A DNA stretch of 64,000 nucleotides, from assembly GCF_000820505.1 (NCBI RefSeq), contig NZ_JWJD01000001.1, forward strand, positions 131,094 to 195,093. Reading direction: 5' to 3'. Each line of letters starts with the position of its first letter. Position 1 is the stretch's first letter. Below, piece after piece: positions 1 to 7,378 of the stretch. The translations under genes and the position numbers were made by a program. The notes under the pieces were generated by a model, which saw only the letters and a list, made by a program, of their open reading frames with translations, was not told where the DNA came from and made no database searches. This stretch comes from Geoalkalibacter ferrihydriticus DSM 17813 (GTDB taxonomy: Bacteria; Desulfobacterota; Desulfuromonadia; Desulfuromonadales; Geoalkalibacteraceae).

Positions 1-1
1 T

Positions 2-829
2 GATGATGGCAACCACATGGTGATTGATGGACTGCAGCGTTTAACAACAATTAATAGATTTTTCAATGATGAGTTTGCACTAGAGGGGCTTACAAAGTTT
101 AAGGAACTTGAGGGGTTGAAGTTTTCTGAAATAGGCCAATTTCAAACAGAGCTAGAGACAACTACAATTCGATGCATCGTTCTGAGAAAAGATAATCCGA
201 AGAGTCTGATTCGTGAAATTTTTTCTAGGCTAAACCAGGGGGCTGTTGAACTGTCTGATCAAGAAATTAGGCATGCTATCTACCCAGGATCACTGGATAT
301 GCTACTTGCTGAACTTGCCTCTGCACCCGCCATTTCTAGATTTGGTATGGCCGAGAATAACGAGAATGAAAAAGATGGGCTTGAGCCAGAAGAACAAGTT
401 TTGCGGTTTTTTGCATTTTCTGATGACAAAAACTTGGAGAAATTCACAAGTAATCTAAAAGGGTTTCTCGATGACTATATGGAGGCCAACTCAGAGCTGG
501 ATGATGAAAAAATTTCTGAGCATAGAGAGCGATTCAATAAAGCCTTGAGTATTTGTGAAGGGGTATTTGGAGAGGATGCATTTGTTAACCCAACTGTAGC
601 AAAGAAGCGTAAGGGCTTGGTGCATTATGATCTTGTGATGACAACAGTCGGTGAGCTTTCAGAAGATATTGCCAATCAAAAAGCTACTGCAATTCGTGAA
701 GCATATGCCACTCTTTGTGAAAGTGAGGAGTTCAAAAGAACTTTAGCAGGTGGATTGCAGGACAAGTCCAGAATAGTAAGGCGTAGAAATAAATGGAGTG
801 AATTACTAAAGGCTGTAGTCGATGCTTAG
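2..829 (+). CDS. DUF262 family protein, 5'-truncated by the window edge
   Basis: The frame is open from base 2, so the gene starts before the window. The visible 275 residues begin inside the hallmark DUF262 motif, read here as DGLQRLTT (canonical DGQQRLTT), which lies in a ParB/Srx-like nucleotide-binding fold. DUF262 proteins are common in restriction and phage-defence settings and may act as DNA-modification-dependent nucleases or NTPases. The visible part lacks the DUF1524 HNH domain found in many relatives. The stop overlaps the next gene by 8 bp, so the two are probably translated together. Base use is AT-rich compared with the rest of the window, which suggests transfer. Family call is firm; activity is unknown. 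Confidence 0.8.
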   Translation, partial: DDGNHMVIDGLQRLTTINRFFNDEFALEGLTKFKELEGLKFSEIGQFQTELETTTIRCIVLRKDNPKSLIREIFSRLNQGAVELSDQEIRHAIYPGSLDMLLAELASAPAISRFGMAENNENEKDGLEPEEQVLRFFAFSDDKNLEKFTSNLKGFLDDYMEANSELDDEKISEHRERFNKALSICEGVFGEDAFVNPTVAKKRKGLVHYDLVMTTVGELSEDIANQKATAIREAYATLCESEEFKRTLAGGLQDKSRIVRRRNKWSELLKAVVDA

Positions 830-1415
830 CATTACTTTATACGAGAAATATGAAGAGCTATTTTTTAAATTGAAAGCAATCATTGGAATTTCTCAAGAAA
901 GAGTAATTAATGACGTTCCGGATGACCTATTTTCAAATAACGTAAACTTCTTTGTTAAATCATATTTGATAAACGTGTGCACCTACCTAGAAGCATACCT
1001 ACAAGATGTTGCATTCGATCATGCTAATAAAATTAACAATCGTGTGAAGAGTGCCTGTGTTCCGTATAACTTTTTGTATTGGAAAGTTTCAAAAGAAGTT
1101 AAAGAAAAGGACCTGAAATTTTCGGATGCTGAATTTAATATTGTTAAAAAGGAAATTTCAGAAGATATCTCAGGTAATCCCTACAAGACGATTAAGCTAT
1201 TTCGACTTTTAGGAGTCGATTTGTCGATTGAAAAACAGTTTCAATATAACAAGGATCTTGTAAATTCTGTTGTTGTTAAAAGAAACAATATTATTCATCA
1301 TAATGACAGTGCCAATGATATTTCATTTACGGATATCCTGTCATACATCGACGTGGTTTTGGTTTATATGAAATCAATAGAGCAGGCATTGGCAAATCAA
1401 TCAGAAACCACATAA
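822..1415 (+). CDS. HEPN-domain protein (MAE_28990/MAE_18760-like)
   Basis: This 197-residue helical protein carries the HEPN ribonuclease signature R-x4-H as RNNIIH near residue 154, followed by a helical tail. HEPN proteins of the MAE_28990 group are predicted RNases in toxin-antitoxin and defence systems, often beside DUF262 genes, which matches the 8-bp overlap with the DUF262 gene upstream. The likely role is the RNA-cleaving effector of a two-gene module whose DUF262 partner senses or controls it; that is inference. The stop codon lies inside an attC-like site (1409-1470), as expected for an integron gene cassette. Codon use is AT-rich. Confidence 0.75.
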   Translation: MLSITLYEKYEELFFKLKAIIGISQERVINDVPDDLFSNNVNFFVKSYLINVCTYLEAYLQDVAFDHANKINNRVKSACVPYNFLYWKVSKEVKEKDLKFSDAEFNIVKKEISEDISGNPYKTIKLFRLLGVDLSIEKQFQYNKDLVNSVVVKRNNIIHHNDSANDISFTDILSYIDVVLVYMKSIEQALANQSETT

Positions 1416-1470
1416 CAAACGCATGCAGTCGGCCACGGTAGATCAGCGCCGCTGATGCGAGCGTTAAGGC
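1409..1470 (+). other. attC-like integron recombination site
   Basis: The segment has the layout of an attC site. The left end CATAACAAACGCAT overlaps the stop codon of the HEPN gene. The right end GATGCGAGCGTTAAGG contains a GTTA-type R' core. CGCAT and ATGCG pair as L''/L'. Inside them, CAGTCGGC and GCCGCTG pair with one unpaired T, and one unpaired G follows CGCAT, like the extrahelical bases that set the strand used by integron integrases. Length (about 60 bp) fits the family. The last base of the R' core departs from GTTRRRY. No integrase gene is in the window. Confidence 0.6.
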
Positions 1471-1555
1471 AAAGAAAGGAGGAAAATAGACCCATTTCAC
1501 AACCTGATTGCAGTGAAATTTGTACCTAGCCCTTATCATCTTTTGGAGGAATTAA

Positions 1556-2215
1556 ATGCTTCGACTGATTCTGCTTTGTCTGCTTTCCTTGTCTCTGACT
1601 GCCTGCGGAACCATGAACAATGCATTGGCTAACAAAACAAAAAGTCACGAATATTATAGAATTTTTGACATCAAAACAACTGCGTCGAAAAATGAAATTG
1701 CAACTGCAGCCAGTAATGGGTTAGGCAAAAATGTTGGCAACGCAAATGAAGCAAGGCCTATCCCGACCTCAAACGCCCTCCCGGCCACTCCTGGCCGATT
1801 TCAAGTTACGGAGCCTTTTAAGGGAACTGCTTTGGCAGCTTTTGCCTCCCAAGGTGGTTCTTTGGGGTTGAAAATGGCAACATGTGATGGTGCAAGCTGG
1901 ACGGCAAATGCTACCAAGAATGTTGACGGCAGCTTTAACCTTAACTTGACTGCCTGTTTGTTCCCTTATGCCGAAGGTTATCATCTTGATCTTTATGGCC
2001 ACTTTATTAAACAAGAAGGTGGCATCATGCAATTGAGTAGATCAATGGCGAATGCAATGGTTGGAACTCCAGAGGAATGGGTAGAGAAAACCTTCCTTGA
2101 CGTTATCAGGGAAATTAATAATAAAACCAATTCAACAGTAACCTTCCTTGAGGGGTACCCCGAGATTCAAGGTACACCTTGGCTAGACTCGGGCGAGAAA
2201 TTTACACAAAAGTAA
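1556..2215 (+). CDS. Predicted lipoprotein of unknown function
   Basis: The 219-residue product starts with a short hydrophobic signal peptide ending in a lipobox, LTAC, so Cys17 should be lipidated and the protein held in a membrane facing the periplasm. The start has a good ribosome site (GGAGG) 7 bases upstream. I recognise no domain in the mature part, which has several Asn/Thr-rich stretches. The gene stands alone between the attC-like site and a hairpin terminator, as expected of a single-gene cassette. AT-rich like its left neighbours and unlike the core genes further right. Confidence 0.65.
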   Translation: MLRLILLCLLSLSLTACGTMNNALANKTKSHEYYRIFDIKTTASKNEIATAASNGLGKNVGNANEARPIPTSNALPATPGRFQVTEPFKGTALAAFASQGGSLGLKMATCDGASWTANATKNVDGSFNLNLTACLFPYAEGYHLDLYGHFIKQEGGIMQLSRSMANAMVGTPEEWVEKTFLDVIREINNKTNSTVTFLEGYPEIQGTPWLDSGEKFTQK

Positions 2216-2228
2216 TTGCTGCAAAGAT

Positions 2229-2250
2229 GGGCAGGCCAAATGGCCTGCCC
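2229..2250 (+). terminator. Hairpin terminator after the lipoprotein gene
   Basis: A 9-10 bp GC-rich perfect inverted repeat (GGGCAGGCC / GGCCTGCCC) with a tiny AAAT loop lies 13 bp after the lipoprotein stop. There is no long T run, so termination strength is uncertain. Confidence 0.55.
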
Positions 2251-2369
2251 AAAATCAATAATTGCCCTAACACGAGAGTCAGCGGACAGAAGGCGCGGCC
2301 CTGCTTCCCTTTTATTTTTTTGCAGTTTTCAACCAAATATTGCTGCCGCAGACCCCAAACCGTTATGAT

Positions 2370-2669
2370 TTAATTCGAATCAGTAAATACTTCTGATGTC
2401 TCGGTAGAAATTTTCATAGAACCAAGAGCCATTAGTTCAAGAGTAACCGTTCCTTCTTGATAGCTGTAACCAAGAAGAGTGAGCTGCTTATTCATTTTAA
2501 ACTTGTAAATGCGCAGAAATAACAGATCCCCTTTCTTCTGATCTCCCAAAAGAGGATCTTTAATAAGCTCTTTAACAGCTTTATCCAAATCCATCTTCTG
2601 GTCCGGATGGAGCTTCTTGACAGCTTTTTTAAAGGCCGGAGTTTGAAGGACCTGGGTAATTTTAACCAA
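2370..2669 (-). CDS. RelE/ParE-type toxin-like protein
   Basis: The open frame runs further upstream, but the credible start is the TTG at 2669, which overlaps the end of the antitoxin gene by 8 bp in the usual antitoxin-toxin arrangement. This gives 99 residues with the order helix, helix (a Lys-rich stretch LDKAVKELIKDPL), then strands around LLFLRIYKF and LTLLGYSY, as in RelE/ParE-like mRNA interferases or gyrase inhibitors. I cannot assign a catalytic set. Toxicity is inferred from arrangement and fold pattern only. The TTG start may keep toxin synthesis low relative to antitoxin. Confidence 0.65.
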   Translation of the reverse strand: MVKITQVLQTPAFKKAVKKLHPDQKMDLDKAVKELIKDPLLGDQKKGDLLFLRIYKFKMNKQLTLLGYSYQEGTVTLELMALGSMKISTETSEVFTDSN

Positions 2670-2883
2670 AGCTATATTCCTCAAGCTTGCCAGCTTCTTT
2701 TTCTGCTTTTGCAATGATAGCCTGCCGAACAAACTCATATGGCAGATCGGGGTTGTCTTCCATAATTTCACCGATTTTAGCCCAATGCTCAATTTGCTTT
2801 GGCGTTGTACGGTGAAAGGCTTTTGCCATAATGGCGGCCTTATCAACTAACTCTTGGTCAAGACGTACACTAGCTGTAGACAT
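2662..2883 (-). CDS. ParD-like antitoxin
   Basis: This is a 73-residue protein with a GGAGG ribosome site. The N-terminal half reads as a ribbon-helix-helix DNA-binding unit (SVRLDQELVDKAAIMAKAF), and the next part (RTTPKQIEHWAKIGEIMEDN) matches the TA_ParD-like family. It should neutralise the toxin encoded just downstream and repress its own promoter. It is the first gene of a two-gene minus-strand operon inside an otherwise plus-strand accessory stretch. TA modules of this kind are frequent passengers of chromosomal integron arrays. Confidence 0.75.
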   Translation of the reverse strand: MSTASVRLDQELVDKAAIMAKAFHRTTPKQIEHWAKIGEIMEDNPDLPYEFVRQAIIAKAEKEAGKLEEYSFG

Positions 2884-3016
2884 AATAAACCTCCTCTGTG
2901 CTCATCTTGCAGCAATTGTAGCGCATTGCATCAATCGTCGCAAGTCGATCATGAAAGCTTGTGCGGGGTCGGACCTGCCCAAATATTTGAAACCACTGAG
3001 AAAAGCATCGATTTGA

Positions 3017-3159
3017 TCGGATGATGAGCCTCGATTTTTGGTCATAGGTCTTATCGGCCCAAAACACTGGTCCGCGGTCATCACTTATAGAAACGGAAAA
3101 TTCGACTCATTTCTGTGAGGCGTTCTCGCATAAGAGAGGTAGAGTTGTATGAAAGCTAA
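3017..3159 (+). pseudogene. brnT: brnT toxin gene remnant, frameshifted and 5'-deleted
   Basis: Translation from 3017 gives a segment with FLVIGLIGPKHWSAVITYRN, which matches the C-terminal half of BrnT ribonuclease toxins. The frame then breaks in the short A run at 3097-3100. Reading resumes one base back at 3100 as IRLISVRRSRIREVELYES and a stop at 3157-3159, the normal BrnT ending. An in-frame TGA at 3014 ends the match upstream, and I could not find the N-terminal half. The stop overlaps the brnA start as in intact modules. The gene is almost certainly dead. Confidence 0.65.
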
Positions 3160-3259
3160 AGATTTTGATAAGAAATTTGACCAAGGAAAAAAAGACATCA
3201 TTGATGATCTTGATTTGTCCACGGCGCCTAATGGTGACACCGCAAGCGGCGCACAATAG
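3149..3259 (+). pseudogene. brnA: brnA antitoxin gene, truncated after about 24 codons
   Basis: A 36-codon frame starts at the ATG overlapping the brnT stop. Its first 24 residues (MKAKDFDKKFDQGKKDI and DDLDLS) match the N-terminus of BrnA/CopG-type antitoxins. The sequence then diverges (TAPNGDTASGAQ) and stops, losing the ribbon-helix-helix domain that gives BrnA its DNA binding. The break is just upstream of an isolated GCGTTAAGC motif, which could be a cassette-type junction. With brnT this marks an eroded toxin-antitoxin module. Confidence 0.6.
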
Positions 3260-3318
3260 CAGAGCGTTAAGCCGCTTAGCTCCGAATCGGGCGCCGATGT
3301 CTGATTGGAGGTAGAATT

Positions 3319-3717
3319 ATGAACACCGAAGGGACGAAAACCGAGATCCGGTTGGAACTACCGCGCGACATGTATGAAGCCGAATCGAAGGCCGCAAGCG
3401 AGGATTACGCGCTCGGCGAACCCGAATCTCTGCCGCCCGATCCGGAAGCAATGGAAGCCGGTTTTATCGAGCCCGTCACAGTGGTTGTCGCCCTCACCGT
3501 TGCTGTGCTCGCAGAGCGGCTTCTCCATTTTGCGCTGGCCAAGCGGGGCCAGGGCGTGTTGGTGGACGCGCGCGATAAACCGCCCAATGTGTCCGTCCTG
3601 AAAGGTGTGCCGCAAGGCTTTATCGTGATCATTCACCCCGATGGCACCACGGAGAGCGTCCGCGCCGATAGCCCCGGAAACGACCTCACGAACCTGCTGG
3701 GCAAGGCGTTTAAATAG
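3319..3717 (+). CDS. Small protein with one hydrophobic segment and a beta-rich tail (possible effector-associated component)
   Basis: The 132-residue product has a strong GGAGG site upstream. Residues 1-50 are acidic and polar. Residues 51-75 form a hydrophobic segment (IEPVTVVVALTVAVLAERLL) that could span or sit on a membrane. The C-terminal 55 residues look like short strands (GFIVIIHPDGTTESV). The layout recalls effector-associated constant components found beside proteases in bacterial conflict systems, but I see no diagnostic motif and give this as a guess. It lies 11 bp before the HExxH gene and is surely cotranscribed. Both genes are GC-rich, in contrast to the AT-rich genes to the left. 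Confidence 0.6.
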   Translation: MNTEGTKTEIRLELPRDMYEAESKAASEDYALGEPESLPPDPEAMEAGFIEPVTVVVALTVAVLAERLLHFALAKRGQGVLVDARDKPPNVSVLKGVPQGFIVIIHPDGTTESVRADSPGNDLTNLLGKAFK

Positions 3718-3728
3718 GACGATCCACA

Positions 3729-5030
3729 ATGAAAACCGAATTCAATTGGTTCACGGGCGTTGCCTGCATCGCCGCACCGTGCCCGGTTGCGCTTCTTGGG
3801 GACAGCGGTCTTCAGCCCTTTTTCCAAAGGCCTAACGACCCCGCGTGGGGCATTGCGCTTCCGCGCCAGTTGTATCACGAGTCTTTGCACTATTGGCAGC
3901 TTGCATCGTCGCGCCACCTCCAAATGATTGTCGTGGCTGAGTGGGAACGGCTCCTGAGGTTTGAAAAAGACGGCGCGGTGCTGCCCCGGTCGGAGCTGCG
4001 AAAGTCATTCGGCCGCGCCGCGGCGGACGAGCCCTTTTCCGTGCGTGATCTGATCGAGTGTCTTGCGCGGTTCTGGGATGTCCATACGCGGAGCCCGACG
4101 CGACTCATCCGTGAGGAGGGCAGCGACCTCGGGGGGAGGCTTCGGGAAATCGACGCGATCCGACCCCAGGGCAGCTATGCCAGCTTGGAGTTCGATACTG
4201 TGATGCTGACAGGGCCGGATTGCAAGGTCTACGCAAAGCCCTATCGCTGGATGCTGGAGCGTGCCCGTGCGGCGCCCGCCGTCCACGCGTTGCCAGGGCC
4301 CGTGGAGGAATCCGCAAGTTGGTCAGTTAATCTTCTGCTACCGGTCGCGAGCTTTCTTGCCCTCAACACCGACGCACCGGTCGCCGCGTTCGTGGCGGGG
4401 TTCGAGCGCGGCCTGTCAGAGGATGTCCTGGGCGAAGCGTCGGCGCGGCGCAATCCGCTCAAGGCTATCAACCTCGACTGGCTCGACTTCTGGAGTGTGC
4501 TTGCCAACGGACTGTCCAAGACGCTAAAGCGCATCGACTTGCCGACCTGGCTGGCTCCTTGGGTTGGCTTTGGTGTCCTGGAGAACAAGGCATTCCTGGA
4601 CCATCCCGTCTATCGCCACTTGTGTGCGCGCATGATGTCTTTGGACGAGGCGCTCGATAGCCTGAGGAAGAATCAGCGGATGCGGTTCCTCTTCAACTCG
4701 CCGCCCGACGCCGCTCAAGACATCGATGGAGCGATGGCACTTCGAGAAGCCTTGGTGACACAGCCCGATCGATGGCCGGTGTTTTCCCTTCCCGGGCAAC
4801 CGACTTTCCGAAGCCTGCTTGGCGGCATGTTTGCCCCCCCGCTCGTCCGATTTGACGACAGGGACCTCGTAGCAACGGTGAGTGCGTTTCCCGACTGGCC
4901 CTGGTCGATCGACGCCGCCGCCCTGAGCGCCGCGGTGGACGAAACGAAGGCACGCTTCGCTGCCCTGGAAGCGGCCGAAACTGCCGTTCGCCTCGGCCTC
5001 CCACCAAACGCCTTTGCGCGTGATCCGTAA
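3729..5030 (+). CDS. HExxH-containing protein, putative zinc metallopeptidase of unknown family
   Basis: The 433-residue product has a clear HExxH motif, LYHESLHYWQL, with His50, Glu51 and His54, in a predicted helix. This is the zinc-binding and catalytic signature of zincin-type peptidases. I cannot pin down the third ligand. No signal peptide is evident, so the protein is probably cytoplasmic. The remainder is Trp-, Leu- and Arg-rich and not recognised. It forms a two-gene unit with the small protein upstream (11-bp gap). Work on the peptide bond is inferred from the motif alone; HExxH also occurs by chance, though its position in a hydrophobic helix supports function. Confidence 0.6.
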   Translation: MKTEFNWFTGVACIAAPCPVALLGDSGLQPFFQRPNDPAWGIALPRQLYHESLHYWQLASSRHLQMIVVAEWERLLRFEKDGAVLPRSELRKSFGRAAADEPFSVRDLIECLARFWDVHTRSPTRLIREEGSDLGGRLREIDAIRPQGSYASLEFDTVMLTGPDCKVYAKPYRWMLERARAAPAVHALPGPVEESASWSVNLLLPVASFLALNTDAPVAAFVAGFERGLSEDVLGEASARRNPLKAINLDWLDFWSVLANGLSKTLKRIDLPTWLAPWVGFGVLENKAFLDHPVYRHLCARMMSLDEALDSLRKNQRMRFLFNSPPDAAQDIDGAMALREALVTQPDRWPVFSLPGQPTFRSLLGGMFAPPLVRFDDRDLVATVSAFPDWPWSIDAAALSAAVDETKARFAALEAAETAVRLGLPPNAFARDP

Positions 5031-5416
5031 CGCTGGGGCCTCACAAGCGGATGGGCCCGACAAAGCGCTTTGTCTGCCTCCTTCGGGGAGCGAAGTCCGC
5101 GCCAGCCGCCTTCGCAGGACGCGCTTTGCAGGTTGTCCGCAGGTCGATCGGTACCTTGAATGTCGTGAAAGAGCAGGGCGGCAGACCTCCTCTGGCCAGT
5201 GTGCGCGCTATCTACTTGCGGGCTGGTAGGAGCGGTTGCAAAGTCTTGACATGGACGATTTAGGTAACGATGAACGGCGCGAGAGCAATGTTGGTACCGC
5301 TTTGCGGCGAGGTTTCCTGGCTTGCTGACCGAGGGAGAAAAATCTTGTTGGCGCGGCCGGCTTGCGCATAGAGAATACCGCTGAGCACTGCAATGAAACT
5401 TCATGGAGTCGGAACA
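5031..5416 (+). other. Non-coding stretch at the right edge of the accessory island
   Basis: No credible gene is visible. Open frames here lack ribosome sites and resemble no family. The composition stays GC-rich. I found no tRNA, clear attachment site or terminator. Confidence 0.5.
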
Positions 5417-5632
5417 ATGGAAATCGACCTTGACCTGCTCAAATCCCTGATCACCAAACACACCGACGAGATCGAACAGATCGTCGCCGGAACCGGCTAT
5501 CTGCCCAGAACCGTCATCGGCGTCGGCACCTTTTTGCTCGACAATGACGGCGACGTCGATCTGCTTACCGCCAAGCAGCGGGTGACTTTTGATAAATTTC
5601 TCAAGCCGCTTCTGGAAAAGCATTCCGGCTGA
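5417..5632 (+). CDS. Conserved-looking small hypothetical protein
   Basis: The preferred start is the ATG at 5417 (preceded by GGAGTCGG), giving 71 residues beginning MEIDLDLLKSLI; an ATG at 5393 in the same frame would add eight residues. The protein is soluble and mostly helical with a central GYLPRTVIGVGTFLLDNDGDV stretch. I do not recognise a family. It faces the minus-strand GIY-YIG gene. The clean codon pattern and ribosome site support a real gene. Confidence 0.55.
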   Translation: MEIDLDLLKSLITKHTDEIEQIVAGTGYLPRTVIGVGTFLLDNDGDVDLLTAKQRVTFDKFLKPLLEKHSG

Positions 5633-5668
5633 ATGCGCACCGCCGATTGATCTTCCGTGTAAAGCTCA

Positions 5669-5935
5669 TCAGAATTGCGGAGCTGGAAATTTTGCCGCCG
5701 CGATCAATTGCCGTTTCGCCGTCAGCGGCAGACGCTTGATCTGCGCCTCGCGGCGGCCGGCGCTGCCGCGGTCGTGACCGCTCTCCAGATAAACCAATCG
5801 CAGGGGCGTGCGCCCGCGAAAATACTTGGCGCCGGTGCCGGCCAGGTGTTGGGCCATGCGGCGCTCGGGGTCGGTGCTGATCCCGGTGTAGAGCGAATTG
5901 TCCGAGCAAAGAATAATGTAGACTTGCCAGTTCAT
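5669..5935 (-). CDS. GIY-YIG nuclease superfamily protein (YhbQ/UPF0213-like)
   Basis: The product (88 residues from the ATG at 5935; a second ATG at 5947 adds four) matches stand-alone GIY-YIG domain proteins. VYIILCSDNSLYTGIS carries the two-part signature, with YTG in place of YIG. Arg and His in DPERRMAQH, and Glu in the later LESGHDRGSAGRREAQIK segment, correspond to the conserved catalytic and metal positions. Such small proteins are linked to DNA repair or DNA binding, but their exact role is not settled. It is a single gene. Confidence 0.85.
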   Translation of the reverse strand: MNWQVYIILCSDNSLYTGISTDPERRMAQHLAGTGAKYFRGRTPLRLVYLESGHDRGSAGRREAQIKRLPLTAKRQLIAAAKFPAPQF

Positions 5936-6116
5936 GACATATTCCACGGGGCGATAATTGGCTCCGGCGGCGGTTCCCGGTCACTTGATGCAGCCGATGA
6001 GCCTTTCCCCGCCCGTGAATCTATCATACAATGTGTCGCTGGTGGGAGGGGCAAGCTCAGCGGTCGCCGAATCGAGATCTTTATTGTTTTGGCGGCATCA
6101 TCAATAGGAGTGACTC

Positions 6117-6362
6117 TTGACCCGGGAAAAAGATTTCAGGCAAGTGGAAGAGGGGATTGATGTTCCCTACGCGAAGATCAACCCGGAAACCCTGCGCAAC
6201 CTGATCCAGGAATTCGTCAGCAGAGACGGTGCGGACTGGGGCGATGCCGGATGCAGTCTGGAGGACAAGGTCGATGAGGTCCTCCGGCAGCTCAAAACCG
6301 GCAAGGCAAGGGTCGTGTTTGATTTGAAGACCGAAACGGCGAATATCATCGTTCGGCCTTAG
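6117..6362 (+). CDS. YheU family protein (UPF0270)
   Basis: This 81-residue protein matches the YheU family, with the ordered blocks INPETLRNLIQEFV, RDGADWGD and VDEVLRQLKTGKARVVFD. Family members are about 70-80 residues, widespread in Proteobacteria and of unknown function. The start is a TTG with a GGAG site 6 bases upstream; no in-frame ATG would keep the family core. It appears monocistronic, followed by about 200 bp without a convincing gene before the exporter. Confidence 0.8.
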   Translation: MTREKDFRQVEEGIDVPYAKINPETLRNLIQEFVSRDGADWGDAGCSLEDKVDEVLRQLKTGKARVVFDLKTETANIIVRP

Positions 6363-6561
6363 TGGTTGTGGATACGTGTGTTTTCTCCGGCGGGCAGGTG
6401 CGGATTGGATGCGTATCTCCGCCGCAATGCCCAGACCCTTATGGAGGTTGCGAATCATTTGCATGGTAATGACCGTTTTCGGTTCAAAAAATTTCATCTT
6501 CTGTGAATCCGGATCCACTTCTATCGCATGGATTCGAAATGACGACAAGGCTTGAGCGAGC

Positions 6562-7356
6562 ATGATTTATTGGATTCTATACCTGGCGACGGGAGCCTTC
6601 GCCGGCGTTTTGGCCGGCCTGCTCGGCGTCGGCGGAGGCATTGTCATCGTGCCGCTGCTGACCTTTGTTTTCACGGCGCAGGGGCTCGTGGAAGGCTATA
6701 TTCTGCACATTGCGCTGGGAACCTCCCTGGCCAGCATCATGTTCACCTCCATTTCCAGCTTTCGTGCGCATCATGCGCGCGGCGCGGTGGATTGGGCGGT
6801 CGTGCGAACCATTTCTCTGGGAATCCTGACGGGCACTTTTTTGGGCAGTTGGGTGGCGGCGCAGTTCAGCAGCCGTTTTCTGGCCGGTTTCTTCGTTCTG
6901 TTCACTTACACAGTTGCTACCCAGATGCTTTTCAATGCGCGCCCCAAGCCATCGCGCACTCTGCCCGGTCGGGGAGGAATGTTCGGAGTGGGCAATATCA
7001 TCGGCGGGATTTCGAGCTGGGTGGGGATCGGCGGGGGGAGTCTCTCAGTGCCTTTTCTCGCCTGGTGCAACGTGCCCATACATCGCGCGGTGGGAACTTC
7101 GGCGGCTATCGGTTTTCCCATCGCCGTGGCCGGTGCCGCCGGTTATATTCTCAATGGTCTTTGGGTTGACGGTCTGCCTGCTGAAACCCTTGGATTTGTT
7201 CATCTGCCGGCTTTGCTCGGTATTGCCCTGGCCAGCGTTTGCACTGCGCCCCTTGGAGCGCGTCTCGCACACAGTCTGCCGGTAGGGCGCTTGAAGAAAA
7301 TCTTTGCCATCTTTTTGATTATTATGGGAACACGCTTGCTGCTGACCCTGATGTAG
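6562..7356 (+). CDS. Sulfite exporter TauE/SafE family permease
   Basis: The 264-residue protein has about eight hydrophobic segments. It contains two TauE-type repeats, each with a Gly-rich motif: GVLAGLLGVGGGIVIVPLL in the first half and ISSWVGIGGGSLSVPFL in the second. These permeases move sulfite, sulfonates or other organosulfur anions across the inner membrane; the substrate here is unknown. It ends 22 bp before the end of selD, which runs the other way. The gene is complete and of usual length. Confidence 0.9.
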   Translation: MIYWILYLATGAFAGVLAGLLGVGGGIVIVPLLTFVFTAQGLVEGYILHIALGTSLASIMFTSISSFRAHHARGAVDWAVVRTISLGILTGTFLGSWVAAQFSSRFLAGFFVLFTYTVATQMLFNARPKPSRTLPGRGGMFGVGNIIGGISSWVGIGGGSLSVPFLAWCNVPIHRAVGTSAAIGFPIAVAGAAGYILNGLWVDGLPAETLGFVHLPALLGIALASVCTAPLGARLAHSLPVGRLKKIFAIFLIIMGTRLLLTLM

Positions 7357-7378
7357 GGCGGTGGAGCGTGCCGGGGGG

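Noticed and set aside
3220-3273. Second attC-like site ending in GCGTTAAGC
   Set aside because: The R' core fits and GCCTAAT could pair with it, but I could not find matching L''/L' boxes. It may be a degenerate site; not called.
5330-5370. tRNA 3'-end-like GGCGCGGCCGG as an integration site
   Set aside because: Only a few bases resemble a T-arm edge; no inverted or direct repeat partner was found.
4715-5623. 302-codon open frame on the minus strand
   Set aside because: It lies opposite the HExxH gene and the small gene at 5417, is Arg/Ser-rich and family-free, and has no ribosome site. It is a shadow of GC-rich coding DNA.
6081-6563. 160-codon minus-strand frame opposite the YheU gene, including the 200-bp gap before the exporter
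   Set aside because: The part opposite YheU is a shadow. The part at 6363-6563 looks a little protein-like but has no family match and no stop of its own in the gap.
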